Shown here: piece after piece, positions 26,086 to 35,364 of the stretch
Numbering within the stretch: the stretch's first letter is position 1
How the letters are laid out: each line of letters starts with the position of its first letter
Assembly (NCBI GenBank): GCA_018223415.1
Contig: JAGTTQ010000001.1
Span: 3,769,365-3,833,364, forward strand
Length of the DNA stretch: 64,000 bases
DNA from: Eubacteriaceae bacterium Marseille-Q4139
GTDB lineage: Bacteria; Bacillota; Clostridia; Lachnospirales; Lachnospiraceae
Direction: 5' to 3'
Notes under the pieces: model-generated
What the model saw: the letters and a program-made list of their open reading frames with translations, nothing else
The model's database searches: none
What the model was told of the DNA's origin: nothing
Translations under genes and position numbers: made by a program

Positions 26086-26803
26086 GACGATTTCTTCCTC
26101 CAAACAGGATCAGCAGTCTTAAAAGCTGGAGAATCGAGCCTGCGGCCGCTGCCACATAAGTGAGGGCCGCTGCCTTTAAGACCTTCTTCGTCCCGGTCAC
26201 TTCCTCACCATACAAAATCCCTTGGGCATCCAGAAGCTTTACGGCTCTGGAGGAGGCGTTGAACTCCACCGGAAGCGTCACAAGCTGGAACAGCACGGCA
26301 GCCGTAAATAAAAGGATCCCGATCTGGACAAGCGGGGAGCCAAGGCCCCCGAAGATTACACCCAAAAGGATTAACGGCCAGGAAAGCTGTGAGCCGAAAT
26401 TTGCCACCGGCACAAGGGCACTGCGGATCCGAAGGGGCGCATACTCCTCATTGTCCTGCATGGCATGGCCGCACTCGTGGGCAGCGACGCCGATGGCCGC
26501 CACCGACGTGGAGCCGTAGACGCCCTGGGACAGGTTCACCGTCTTCGTCCTGGGATCGTAGTGGTCTGTCAGATTTCCTGAAACCTGGCGGACGGTCACG
26601 TCGTAGATTCCCTGGGAAGCCAGAAGCCTTCTTGCGGCATCTGCGCCGGTCATCCCCGTCCGGCTCCCGACTCTGGCGTACTTGCTGTACGTGGAATTTA
26701 CGCGTCCCTGCGCCCACAGCGACAGCATCACGCCGATCAGCACAAGGATAATCGTCGGGTCAAAGTACATCGGATACATCCCGTATCCATAGCCATAAAG
26801 CAT
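26078..26803 (-). CDS. yugP: Neutral zinc metallopeptidase, YugP family
   Basis: A 241-residue membrane zinc metallopeptidase of the YugP/DUF2268-like neutral type found in many Firmicutes. The HEXXH motif is AAHECGHAMQ (His109, Glu110, His113), with a hydrophobic N-terminal helix (about 17-31) and two or three further helices after residue 125. The start at 26803 is set by GGAGA seven bases upstream; an ATG two codons earlier sits too close to that site, and a much longer frame would run into fmt. It lies 31 bases after fmt and overlaps rsmB. The substrate is unknown; a place between fmt and rsmB is conserved in Clostridia. Confidence 0.9.
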   Translation of the reverse strand: MLYGYGYGMYPMYFDPTIILVLIGVMLSLWAQGRVNSTYSKYARVGSRTGMTGADAARRLLASQGIYDVTVRQVSGNLTDHYDPRTKTVNLSQGVYGSTSVAAIGVAAHECGHAMQDNEEYAPLRIRSALVPVANFGSQLSWPLILLGVIFGGLGSPLVQIGILLFTAAVLFQLVTLPVEFNASSRAVKLLDAQGILYGEEVTGTKKVLKAAALTYVAAAAGSILQLLRLLILFGGRNRRD

Positions 26804-26834
26804 ATGCATGTCTCCTTTCAAACGAAAAGGCGTT

Positions 26835-27767
26835 TCAGCCTTTTCCAAGAACCGTCCCATCCGGGACCTGAAAGCCACGAAGGAACGAAGCCGTATCCAT
26901 CCGCTTCTTGCCCTCAAGCTGAAGCTCCGTAATCGAAAGCAGGCCGCTTCCTGTCTCCACAAGGAGACTGTCCTTTCCTGCGCGGACGCGTCCAGGTTCT
27001 TCCCCCTGGCCGCCCGGAAGCACATCGGCCGCCCAGATTTTAAGCGTCTTTCCATTGCAGGACGTATAGGCGCTCGGCCATGGGTTCAGTCCCCGGATCA
27101 GCCGCTCGATGGCAGCCGCTTCCATGTTCCAGTCGATCTCTCCCATGGTCTTTTTTAACATCTTCGCATAGGGTGTCGTCGTCTCGCCCTGTTTCCTTGG
27201 AACCACCGTCCCGTTTTCCAGGCCGGAAAGCGTCGATAAAATTAACTTCCCGCCAAGACGGCTCAACTTGTCAAACAGGCTCCCGCCCGTCTCCTTTTCC
27301 TCCAGACGGATTTTTTCCATCTCCAGGATATCTCCCGTATCCAGCCCTTCATCCATCTGCATGGTGGTGACGCCGCTCTCCTCTTCGCCGTCGATGACGG
27401 CCCACTGGATCGGCGCCGCGCCGCGGTATTTGGGAAGCAGGGAGGCATGGACGTTGACGCAGCCGTATCTTGGGATTTCCAGGATTTCCTTCGGAAGGAT
27501 CTGGCCGAAGGCCACAACGACGATCACCTCCGGCTCAAGGCTCTTTAAAACCTCGATAAATTCCGGCTCCCTGGCCTTTACCGGCTGGTAAACCGGAATC
27601 CCGTATTCCAGGGCTTTTTCCTTCACCGGCGTCATGAGCACGGCCTTTCCGCGCCCCTTCGGCTTATCCGGCTGCGTAACGGCGGCGATGACCTCATGGC
27701 CGCCCGTTACCAGGGCCTCTAAGGTGGGGACTGCGAAATCCGGCGTCCCCATGAAAATGATTCTCAT
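26835..27767 (-). CDS. fmt: Methionyl-tRNA formyltransferase
   Basis: Fmt formylates the initiator methionyl-tRNA with 10-formyl-tetrahydrofolate. The 310 residues start MRIIFMGTPDFAVPTLEAL; NVHASLLPKYRGAAPIQWAV (about residues 107-126) carries the catalytic Asn and His, and VTTMQMDEGLDTGDIL (about 133-148) the Asp of the active site. The C-terminal tRNA-binding domain includes NPWPSAYT. It follows def by 3 bases, the usual def-fmt pair, which respectively remove and add the formyl group. The 10-formyl donor comes from the pathway that includes fhs at 33671. Confidence 0.97.
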   Translation of the reverse strand: MRIIFMGTPDFAVPTLEALVTGGHEVIAAVTQPDKPKGRGKAVLMTPVKEKALEYGIPVYQPVKAREPEFIEVLKSLEPEVIVVVAFGQILPKEILEIPRYGCVNVHASLLPKYRGAAPIQWAVIDGEEESGVTTMQMDEGLDTGDILEMEKIRLEEKETGGSLFDKLSRLGGKLILSTLSGLENGTVVPRKQGETTTPYAKMLKKTMGEIDWNMEAAAIERLIRGLNPWPSAYTSCNGKTLKIWAADVLPGGQGEEPGRVRAGKDSLLVETGSGLLSITELQLEGKKRMDTASFLRGFQVPDGTVLGKG

Positions 27768-27770
27768 ACT

Positions 27771-28247
27771 CTATTCTTCCTCTCCTGCGGCCGTATCCAT
27801 AAGCTCGCCCTCTACCATATCCACATAAAGCTTCCCGCTTAAGTGGTCGCATTCGTGGCAGATGCATCTTGCCAGAAGCTCCGTCCCTTCCAGGACGTAC
27901 TCCTCCATGTTTTCATTGAAGGCCTTTACCTTTACATAGTTCGGGCGCGTCACCTGCCCGCTTTTTCCCGGGACGCTTAAGCATCCTTCCGCCCCGGTCT
28001 GGCTCCCGTCGGTCTCCAGGATTTCCGGGTTAATGAGGACGTACTGGTTTCCGTCGTCCACGTCGATCACCACGATCTGCTTGCGGATCCCCACCTGGGG
28101 CGCAGCCAGCCCGCAGCCGTTGTTGTCATACATTGTCTCAAACATGTCCTCAATCAGCTCTCTCGTGCGCTCCGTCATCTCCTTTACGGGCTTGCACTCC
28201 TTTGTGAGAATTTCATCTCCGATTGTCCTAATCTGCCTGATCGCCAT
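27771..28247 (-). CDS. def: Peptide deformylase
   Basis: Def removes the N-formyl group from nascent proteins. The 158 residues contain all three motifs: GCGLAAPQVG (about residues 44-53), EGCLSVPG (about 87-94, metal Cys) and HECDHLSGKLYVD (about 130-142, the HEXXH zinc or iron site). It belongs to the type 1 short form. It starts 14 bases after the priA stop and ends 3 bases before fmt, within the priA-def-fmt-rsmB run. Confidence 0.97.
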   Translation of the reverse strand: MAIRQIRTIGDEILTKECKPVKEMTERTRELIEDMFETMYDNNGCGLAAPQVGIRKQIVVIDVDDGNQYVLINPEILETDGSQTGAEGCLSVPGKSGQVTRPNYVKVKAFNENMEEYVLEGTELLARCICHECDHLSGKLYVDMVEGELMDTAAGEEE

Positions 28248-28261
28248 GTCTTTTATCCTTT

Positions 28262-30484
28262 CTATCCGTCATACTGAATCATTACGTTTTTGCAGGAATC
28301 CCGGTTTTCCTCCCATTTCTGGGCAAGACTCCTGATTCTTAATAGTATATCATAATTTTCGTGCTTAATATATAAAATTTTTCTGTAAATATCATTAACT
28401 TTATAAAGGGCCGCGTTCACAGGGCCGATGAACCTGGCGCCCGTGCCCTGGTACCTCTCCGAAAGCATATGAAACAGGCTGTCAGCCGCCAGGGAAAGCT
28501 CCCTTTCGTCCGGCGAGGAAAGCTGGATCCCCAGAAGCCCCACGGCAGGCGGGTACCCCATCAGCTTCCGGTACAAAAACTCCTGTTCATAAAAGGCGCC
28601 GTAATCCTGGGCGGCCGCCGTGCGGATTGCATAATGATCCGGCGCATACGTCTGGATCACCACGTCGCCGGCACGTTTTCCGCGGCCGGCGCGGCCGGAA
28701 GCCTGGACAAGCAGGTCGAAGGTGCGCTCCGAGCTTCTGAAATCCGGCGCATTTAACGAAAGATCGGCCGCCATGATCCCCACCAGGGTCACGTTTGGGA
28801 AATCATGTCCCTTTACGATCATCTGTGTCCCGATTAAGATGTCGGCGTCGCCCTCCAAAAAGGCCTGAAGGATTTCCTCATGGGCGCCTTTCTTAGCCGT
28901 GGTGTCGGCGTCCATCCGCAGGATCCTGGCCGACGGGAACTCCCGTTTCGCAAACTCCTCCAACTTCTGCGTCCCCGTCCCGAAGGCCGCAATGTAGGGC
29001 GAACCGCACTGGGGGCATTTTTCCGGCATCGGAACCTCATAGCCGCAGTAATGGCATTTTAACCGCCCGTCCCGGTGGTAGGTGAGGCTCACGTCGCAGT
29101 GGGGACAGCGGACGGCTTCACCGCAGGAGCGGCAGGAAACAAAGTTGGCATAGCCGCGGCGGTTCATGAACAGCATGATCTGTTCTTTTTTCTCCAGCCG
29201 TTCCTCCATCATGGACTTTAACTTCCTGCTGAACACCGAGCGGTTTCCCGAGGATAGCTCTTCCCGCAGATCCACCACATGAACGGCAGCCAGATGGCTC
29301 TCCTCCTTTGCCCGTCTGGTGAGCGGAAGAAGCCGGTACCTGCCCTGCTCTGCCATGTAAAAGCTCTCTAAAGACGGCGTGGCGGAGCCTAAAACCAGGC
29401 TGGCCCCGTTCATCTGCGCCCGCATTTCGGCCACCTCCCTGGCATGGTACCTGGGTGAAGTCTCGCTTTTATAGGCGCCCTCGTGTTCCTCGTCGATGAT
29501 GATGAGGCCAAGGTGCTCAAAGGGCGTAAAAAGGGCGGAGCGCGGCCCGATCATGATGTCGATCTCACCGGCCCTTGCCCGCTCCATCTGGTCGTACCGC
29601 TCGCCGGACGACAGCCTGGAGTTGATGATGGAAACGCGGCTCCCGAACCGCCTGTAAAACCGCATGACCGTCTGGTAGGTCAGGGAAATTTCAGGAATCA
29701 GGACAATGGCCTGCCTGCCTTTTTCTAACACATGGGCAATGAGCTCCATGTACACCTCTGTTTTCCCGCTTCCGGTGATCCCGTAAAGCAGATACGTTCC
29801 CCTCATTCCTGAATCGTAGTCGGAAAGGACGGCGTCCGCGGCCGCCTGCTGTTCCATGTTCAGGCGCACCGTGTTCCCATCGGCGTTTCCGCCGGAAAAT
29901 GGGATCCGCCGGTTTTCCTTCGTCTCCACCGCAATAATGCCCTTTTCCTCAAGGGGCTTTAACGCCGCCATGGTAAGGCCCAGCTTCTCCGAAGAAAGGC
30001 GGTAGGGAAGCTCTTCGTTTTCCAAAAGCGCCTTGTAAAGCCGCATCCTGGCCTTGAACCGTTTCCTCTCTGCCTCGGAAAGGAGCTGTGAGAGCTCCTC
30101 CTTTGTTTTTAAGCTCCGGATCGTCTTTTCTTCCCTGGGCTTCACCTTCGTTTTGACCGGCAGCACCGTTTTTAGGGCCTGGTTCATGGTGGAGCCGTAC
30201 CGCTCCTTCATCCACCAGGCCAGACAGACCATCTGCTCCTGAACCGGGACGGCGCCGCTCACCGTATCCAGGATTTCCTTTGTCTTTTCAGGTGCAAAGG
30301 ACGGCTGAGTGGTGACGGCCACCACATAGCCCTTCCTCTCCCTGTCGCCTTTCCCAAAGGGGATTAACACCTGGGAGCCCACATGGATCTTTCCTTCCAG
30401 GCGCTCCGGGATCCGGTACTGGAACACCCGGTCTACGTTTTTGGTGGAGATGTCGATGATGATATCTGCGTATGTCTGTCCCAT
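28262..30484 (-). CDS. priA: Primosomal replication helicase PriA
   Basis: PriA restarts stalled replication forks by binding branched DNA and loading the replicative helicase. The 740-residue chain has an N-terminal DNA-binding domain (about 1-200), Walker A GITGSGKTEVYMEL (about 236-249), the DEEH Walker B box (IIIDEEHEGAYKSE), and helicase C motifs such as GRAGRGKRAGDVVIQT. Between the helicase lobes there are eight cysteines in two zinc-binding sets (CRSCGEAVRCPHC, then CHYCGYEVPMPEKCPQCG). The start has AAAGGAG upstream. It opens the def-fmt part of the operon, 168 bases after murF. Confidence 0.97.
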   Translation of the reverse strand: MGQTYADIIIDISTKNVDRVFQYRIPERLEGKIHVGSQVLIPFGKGDRERKGYVVAVTTQPSFAPEKTKEILDTVSGAVPVQEQMVCLAWWMKERYGSTMNQALKTVLPVKTKVKPREEKTIRSLKTKEELSQLLSEAERKRFKARMRLYKALLENEELPYRLSSEKLGLTMAALKPLEEKGIIAVETKENRRIPFSGGNADGNTVRLNMEQQAAADAVLSDYDSGMRGTYLLYGITGSGKTEVYMELIAHVLEKGRQAIVLIPEISLTYQTVMRFYRRFGSRVSIINSRLSSGERYDQMERARAGEIDIMIGPRSALFTPFEHLGLIIIDEEHEGAYKSETSPRYHAREVAEMRAQMNGASLVLGSATPSLESFYMAEQGRYRLLPLTRRAKEESHLAAVHVVDLREELSSGNRSVFSRKLKSMMEERLEKKEQIMLFMNRRGYANFVSCRSCGEAVRCPHCDVSLTYHRDGRLKCHYCGYEVPMPEKCPQCGSPYIAAFGTGTQKLEEFAKREFPSARILRMDADTTAKKGAHEEILQAFLEGDADILIGTQMIVKGHDFPNVTLVGIMAADLSLNAPDFRSSERTFDLLVQASGRAGRGKRAGDVVIQTYAPDHYAIRTAAAQDYGAFYEQEFLYRKLMGYPPAVGLLGIQLSSPDERELSLAADSLFHMLSERYQGTGARFIGPVNAALYKVNDIYRKILYIKHENYDILLRIRSLAQKWEENRDSCKNVMIQYDG

Positions 30485-30652
30485 GTCCCGGCTCCTTTCT
30501 CTTTTTTGCTCCGGCTTCTCTGCCCGGCCGGGCTTCCGTGGCCGGCCATTTTTGCCCAGTGCCTTTGGCCGGCCATGTTATCCTGGGCTTCCGGCTCCCC
30601 GCCATGGGAACCGGCTGCTTTTGCCCTGCTCTCCCGGCCGGCCGTCTTCCGC
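30485..30652. other. Intergenic spacer with three GGCCGGCC octamers
   Basis: The 168-base spacer between murF and priA holds three GGCCGGCC palindromes, at about 30539-30546, 30569-30576 and 30632-30639; the first two lie in the shared context TGGCCGGCCA. I see no convincing promoter or terminator in it, apart from the priA ribosome binding site at its end. The reading frames that cross it look like chance frames. Confidence 0.5.
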
Positions 30653-32038
30653 TTACATCTCCGGCCCGGCCGCCTCTTTTAAGCGGTCCGCCAGCTCGAA
30701 AAGCCCCATGCTGTTGGAACCTTTTATGAGGACGCAGTCGCCCTCCGAAAGTTCATTCTCCAGGAAGCGTTTCAGCTCTTCCTTATCTTCAAACTCCACA
30801 ATTTCCGTATCCGACACGGCGCGGGCGGAGTCCGCCAGTATATGACAGGAGGGCCCGAGCGTCACAATCAGATCGAGGCCGGCTCTTCCTGCATACTCCC
30901 CGACTTCCCGGTGGGCTTCCTCAGTCTTTTCGCCAAGCTCCTTCATATCGGCCAAGACTGCCACATGGCGGCTGCCCTTTTTTAAGGTCAGGAACACGTC
31001 GATGGCCGCCTCCATGGAAGCCGGGCTTGCGTTGTAGGAATCGTCGAGGATCGTCATCCGCGCGCCGGCATAAACCTGCTGGCGGTGGGCAAAGCCGGTG
31101 AACGTAGAAAGCCCGGCGGCCGCCTGTTCCATGGACATGCCCATAAGGACGCAGACGGCCATGGCCGCCATGGCGTTTGAGACGTTATGAAGCCCCATGA
31201 CGCGAAGCTTCACCGGACAGCGGCTTTCGCCGTAAACGGCCGTAAATTCCGTCCGCCCGTCTAAAAGGCGGATGTCCTCGGCCTTAAAGTCGCAGGTCTC
31301 CCCCATGCCGTAGGTGACGGTACGGATGCCTTCCCGCCCTTTGATGTCCTTTAACATGTCGTCGTCGCCGTTTAAGATCAGGACTCCGCCTTCCTTTAAG
31401 CCGTCCTGGATCGTGAGCTTTTCACGGCGGATGTTTTCTCTGGAGCCAAGCTGTTCGATGTGGGCAATGCCGATGTTTGTGATGACGGCCATGTCGATCC
31501 GGGCAATCTTTGCAATCACCGTCAGCTCGCCGGGCTCGCTCATACCAAGCTCGATGACGCCCACCTGATCGTCCTTTGAAATTTCGGAGATGGTAATCGG
31601 CACGCCCACCTGGCTGTTTTGATTGGCGCGTGTTTTAAATACCTGAAACCCGGCCGAAAGGGCCGCGGCGATCATCTCTCTTGTGGTCGTCTTCCCGACG
31701 CTTCCCGTCACGCCAACAAGCGGCAGGGAGAGGCGGTTTCTCATATAGCGGCCGATGTCCTGAAGCGCCTTTTTCGTGTCCGCGACGCGGATTAACGCCT
31801 TGCCTTCAAAGCTTCCGGAAATTTCCTCGCTTGTGAGGGAGGCCGCCGCGCCGTTTTCAAAGGCCTGGCCGATGAAGCGGTGGGAATCCACCTTTTCGCC
31901 CAAAAGCGGGACAAACAGATCGCCGCCCTTCATGTTCCTGGAATCCAGGCTGATGCACCGAAGGGGCGTATCCTGGCTTCCGCAAAGAAGCGTCCCCCCG
32001 GTCGCCTCTAACATTTCTTTTACTGTCTTGTTTTCCAT
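30653..32038 (-). CDS. murF: UDP-N-acetylmuramoyl-tripeptide--D-alanyl-D-alanine ligase
   Basis: MurF adds D-Ala-D-Ala to the UDP-MurNAc-tripeptide, the last cytoplasmic step of the peptidoglycan precursor. The 461 residues show the Mur ligase ATP site GVTGSVGKTTTREMIAAAL (about residues 109-127), TRANQNSQVGVPITI, ELGMSEPGE, and the C-terminal DDSYNASPASMEAAIDV (about 334-350). It begins directly after murE (adjacent stop and start). Pairing of murE and murF is usual; here they lead the priA run rather than sit in a dcw cluster. Confidence 0.96.
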   Translation of the reverse strand: MENKTVKEMLEATGGTLLCGSQDTPLRCISLDSRNMKGGDLFVPLLGEKVDSHRFIGQAFENGAAASLTSEEISGSFEGKALIRVADTKKALQDIGRYMRNRLSLPLVGVTGSVGKTTTREMIAAALSAGFQVFKTRANQNSQVGVPITISEISKDDQVGVIELGMSEPGELTVIAKIARIDMAVITNIGIAHIEQLGSRENIRREKLTIQDGLKEGGVLILNGDDDMLKDIKGREGIRTVTYGMGETCDFKAEDIRLLDGRTEFTAVYGESRCPVKLRVMGLHNVSNAMAAMAVCVLMGMSMEQAAAGLSTFTGFAHRQQVYAGARMTILDDSYNASPASMEAAIDVFLTLKKGSRHVAVLADMKELGEKTEEAHREVGEYAGRAGLDLIVTLGPSCHILADSARAVSDTEIVEFEDKEELKRFLENELSEGDCVLIKGSNSMGLFELADRLKEAAGPEM

Positions 32039-33526
32039 TTACGCCAGCTCCTTTGCCGTTTCTTCCACCACTTCCCGGTCCAGGAAATGATGGCGCACGC
32101 CCTCGATCTCCTGATAGTCCTCGTGGCCCTTTCCGATGATGGCGATCATGTCGCCCTCTTCGGCATGTTTCATCGCATAGGCAATGGCCTCCCGCCTGTC
32201 GGGAATCACGATGTACTTCCCATCGGTCTTTGCCATGCCGGCCTCAATATCCTTTATGATGTCCTCGTTTTTCTCATACCTGGGGTTGTCGGCCGTCAGG
32301 ATGTTAAAATCCGCCATGCGGCCGCCGATTTCTCCCATGGAATAGCGCCGCTCCTTTGCCCGGTTTCCGCCGCAGCCAAAGACGCAGACAAGGCGCTTCG
32401 GATGGTAATCCCTGAGCGTGGACAGCAGACTTTCCATGCTGACGGCATTGTGGGCGTAGTCGACGATGACGCTGCAAATTCTGGAGACGTAGGCGATCTC
32501 CATGCGCCCGTCCACGCGGACGTTTTCCAGGGAATGAAGGAGCGCCTGCTTCGTTTCCTCGGAAAGCGTCCCGTCTTCGCCTTTCAGTGCCAGGCTGCAC
32601 ACGGCCAGCGCCGCCAGGGCGTTGTCGGCATTGAATTTTCCCGGCATCCCCACGCGGACACGGCCAGAAAGGAGCCCCTTCATGTCAAACTCGATCCCGA
32701 CAAATTCATGGTCCGAGGCATAATGAAGGTTTCCTCCCGTAAAATCTGCCTCTCCCTCCAGCGCATAGGTAATAAGGCGGCAGGAGGCGTCCTTTACAAT
32801 CTCCTCATAATGGTCTGTCATGCGGTTTACAAGGCCGGTGCGGCAGGCCGTAAGGAGCCGTGATTTATAGTAGAGATATTCCTCAAAGCTTTCATGTTCC
32901 TTCGGCCCGATGTGATCCGGCGAAATGTTGGTGAACATGCCGTAGTCGAAGGTAATCCCGCCAACCCGGTTTAACATGAGCGCCTGGGAGGAAACCTCCA
33001 TCACCACGTACTGACAGCCTGCATCCGCCATTTTTGCAAAGTATTCCTGAAGCACATAGGATTCCGGCGTCGTGTTGGAGGTCGGGTATTTTTCCTTCCC
33101 GATCACAGCGCCGTTGGTTCCGATGAGGCCCACCTTTTTCCCGGCTGCCTCCAGGGCCGCCTTTACCATGTGGCTCGTCGTCGTCTTTCCCTTGGTTCCG
33201 GTGATGCCGATCATCACCATCTTTTCCGCCGGGTAGCCAAACCTGGCGGCGGAAAGCTCGGCAAGGGCCATACGGCCGTTTTTTACTTTCAGAACCGTCG
33301 CGTCCTCCGGCGCCTTTACGTCCTCTTCCACCACGAGGATCCTGCATCCGGCAGCCAGGACGTCTGGGATAAATTCATGAGAATCCCTGACGCTTCCCTT
33401 GATGCAGACGAATACCGTGTTTTTTCCTGCTTTCCTGGAGTCGTAAACCACTTCCTCCGCCGGGCTGTCCAGGCTCCCCTGCACCAGCTCGTAGTCCATC
33501 CGTTCTAACCAGTCTCTGATTCTCAT
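32039..33526 (-). CDS. murE: UDP-N-acetylmuramoyl-L-alanyl-D-glutamate--diamino acid ligase
   Basis: MurE adds the third amino acid to the stem peptide. The 495 residues include GITGTKGKTTTSHMVKAAL (about residues 113-131), TTPESYVLQEYFAKM, EVSSQALMLNRV (about 179-190), DYAHNAVSMESLL, FGCGGNRAKERR and TADNPRYEKNEDI. The DNPR form of the last motif marks enzymes that add meso-diaminopimelate, so the wall is probably mDAP type; lysine-adding enzymes differ there. The carbamylated lysine segment is not resolved by eye. It is preceded by a 144-base spacer with a long hairpin and followed at once by murF. Confidence 0.95.
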   Translation of the reverse strand: MRIRDWLERMDYELVQGSLDSPAEEVVYDSRKAGKNTVFVCIKGSVRDSHEFIPDVLAAGCRILVVEEDVKAPEDATVLKVKNGRMALAELSAARFGYPAEKMVMIGITGTKGKTTTSHMVKAALEAAGKKVGLIGTNGAVIGKEKYPTSNTTPESYVLQEYFAKMADAGCQYVVMEVSSQALMLNRVGGITFDYGMFTNISPDHIGPKEHESFEEYLYYKSRLLTACRTGLVNRMTDHYEEIVKDASCRLITYALEGEADFTGGNLHYASDHEFVGIEFDMKGLLSGRVRVGMPGKFNADNALAALAVCSLALKGEDGTLSEETKQALLHSLENVRVDGRMEIAYVSRICSVIVDYAHNAVSMESLLSTLRDYHPKRLVCVFGCGGNRAKERRYSMGEIGGRMADFNILTADNPRYEKNEDIIKDIEAGMAKTDGKYIVIPDRREAIAYAMKHAEEGDMIAIIGKGHEDYQEIEGVRHHFLDREVVEETAKELA

Positions 33527-33560
33527 ACTTCCCTCCGGTTCTCAAAATGTGATGCGCCGC

Positions 33561-33614
33561 GGCAAAGGGCCGGACGATATCTGCCGTTTCCGGCATCCGT
33601 CCCGCCCCTTTGCC
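33561..33614. other. Long three-part hairpin between fhs and murE
   Basis: Three nested stems share one axis: GGCAAAGGG (33561-33569) with CCCTTTGCC (33606-33614), GGACG (33572-33576) with CGTCC (33598-33602), and TGCCG (33582-33586) with CGGCA (33591-33595) around a 4-base loop. No U tract follows on the minus strand, so it is not a standard terminator of fhs. It would lie in the fhs 3' region or the murE leader, about 35 bases before the murE start. Confidence 0.5.
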
Positions 33615-33670
33615 ATTTCACGCCATGGCGTTTTTTGTCTGTTCCTCTTCTTAAGCCGGCGTACCGTGGC

Positions 33671-35341
33671 CTAGAAAAGTCCGGTAATCTTTCCGTCTGC
33701 GTCCACGTCGATGTTGTCGGCTGCCGGTTTTTTCGGCAGTCCCGGCATCGTCATGATGGCGCCTGTCAGGGCGACGACAAAGCCGGCGCCGGCGCTCACA
33801 TAGACGTCGCGGACATTTAAGTCAAAGCCCTCGGGACGGCCAAGCTTCGTCTGGTCGTCGGAGAGGGAGTACTGGGTCTTTGCCATGCAGACCGGATAGG
33901 AGCCGAAGCCCATGTCCGTGATCTTTGCGATGGCCTTCTTGGCCGCCGGGGAGTAAACCACCTTGCCGGCGCCGTAAATCTCTTTTGCAACCGTCTCGAT
34001 CTTCTCGGAAATGCTCATCTCGTCGGGATAAAGCGGCGCAAAATGGCTTTCTTTTGTCTCTAAGGTCTGAATCACTTTCTCAGCCAGATCCATGCCGCCG
34101 TCTCCGCCCTTGGCCCATACTTCGGACAGGGCAAACTCGCAGCCTCTCTCCTCACAGAAGTTCTTAATGAATTCGTACTCTGCCTCTGTGTCCGTTAAGA
34201 AGGAGTTTAAGGTCACGACAACCGGGACATGGTATTTCTGGATGTTCTCAATGTGTTTTTCCAGATTTACAATGCCCTTCTTTAAGGCGTCCAGGTTCTC
34301 CTCGGAAAGCTGATCCTTGGGCACGCCGCCGTTGTATTTTAATGCGCGCACCGTCGCAACAAGGACAACGGCATCCGGCTTTAAGCCGGCCTTGCGGCAT
34401 TTGATGTCGAAGAATTTCTCTGCACCCAGGTCTGCGCCGAAGCCGGCCTCGGTCACAGTGATATCGGCAAGCTTCATGGCCGTCTTCGTGGCCTTTACGC
34501 TGTTGCAGCCGTGGGCGATGTTGGCGAAGGGGCCGCCGTGTACGAGGGCGCCCGTATGCTCTAAGGTCTGGATCAGGTTCGGCTTCATGGCATCCTTAAG
34601 AAGGGCGGCCATGGAACCCACAGCGTTAAGCTGTTTTGCCGTTACCGGCTCCCCTGCAAAATTATATGCGACGATGATCTTTCCGAGACGCTCCTTTAAG
34701 TCCTCCATGTCATTTGCCAGGCAGAGGATCGCCATGATTTCCGAGGCCACGGTGATGACGAAATGATCTTCACGGACGACGCCGTCCGCCTTTGCGCCGA
34801 GGCCGATGACGATGTTTCTGAGGGCGCGGTCATTCATGTCCAGGCAGCGTTTCCATAAAATCTGCCTCGTGTCAATGCCGAGGGCATTGCCCTGCTGGAT
34901 GTGATTGTCAAGAAGGGCCGCAAGCAGGTTGTTGGCCGTCGTGATGGCGTGGAAATCGCCGGTGAAATGAAGGTTTAAGTCCTCCATCGGCACCACCTGG
35001 GCATAGCCGCCGCCGGCAGCGCCGCCTTTGATTCCAAAGCACGGCCCAAGGGACGGCTCCCTGAGCGCCAGCATGGTCTTCTTTCCTGCTTTCGTCAGCG
35101 CCTGGGCAAGGCCGATGCTGGTGGTCGTCTTTCCCTCGCCGGCCGGCGTCGGGTTGATGGCCGTCACGAGGACGAGCTTCCCGTCCGGCCTGTCCTTCAC
35201 CTCGTTCCAGAGCTCGTCGGTGATCTTCGCCTTATACTTTCCGTAAAGCTCGAGATCGTCCTCCGAAATCCCGTACTGTACCGCCACTTCCTTGATTGGA
35301 AGCATCTCGGTTTCCTGTGCAATCTGAATGTCTGTTTTCAT
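33671..35341 (-). CDS. fhs: Formate--tetrahydrofolate ligase
   Basis: Fhs (FTHFS) activates formate with ATP to 10-formyl-tetrahydrofolate, a step of one-carbon metabolism and of the methyl branch of the Wood-Ljungdahl pathway. The 556 residues match the family. The P-loop is TPAGEGKTTTSIGLAQAL (about residues 65-82), followed by REPSLGPCFGIKGGAAGGGY (about 93-112), FHAITTANNLLAALLDNH, and a C-terminal region with GAGFVVALTGAIMTMPGLP. Only this one folate gene is nearby, so the presence of a full acetogenic pathway cannot be judged. A purine or formyl-methionine supply role fits any Clostridium. Confidence 0.97.
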   Translation of the reverse strand: MKTDIQIAQETEMLPIKEVAVQYGISEDDLELYGKYKAKITDELWNEVKDRPDGKLVLVTAINPTPAGEGKTTTSIGLAQALTKAGKKTMLALREPSLGPCFGIKGGAAGGGYAQVVPMEDLNLHFTGDFHAITTANNLLAALLDNHIQQGNALGIDTRQILWKRCLDMNDRALRNIVIGLGAKADGVVREDHFVITVASEIMAILCLANDMEDLKERLGKIIVAYNFAGEPVTAKQLNAVGSMAALLKDAMKPNLIQTLEHTGALVHGGPFANIAHGCNSVKATKTAMKLADITVTEAGFGADLGAEKFFDIKCRKAGLKPDAVVLVATVRALKYNGGVPKDQLSEENLDALKKGIVNLEKHIENIQKYHVPVVVTLNSFLTDTEAEYEFIKNFCEERGCEFALSEVWAKGGDGGMDLAEKVIQTLETKESHFAPLYPDEMSISEKIETVAKEIYGAGKVVYSPAAKKAIAKITDMGFGSYPVCMAKTQYSLSDDQTKLGRPEGFDLNVRDVYVSAGAGFVVALTGAIMTMPGLPKKPAADNIDVDADGKITGLF

Positions 35342-35364
35342 CTTCCCTCTCTCCTTTGTCTCAT

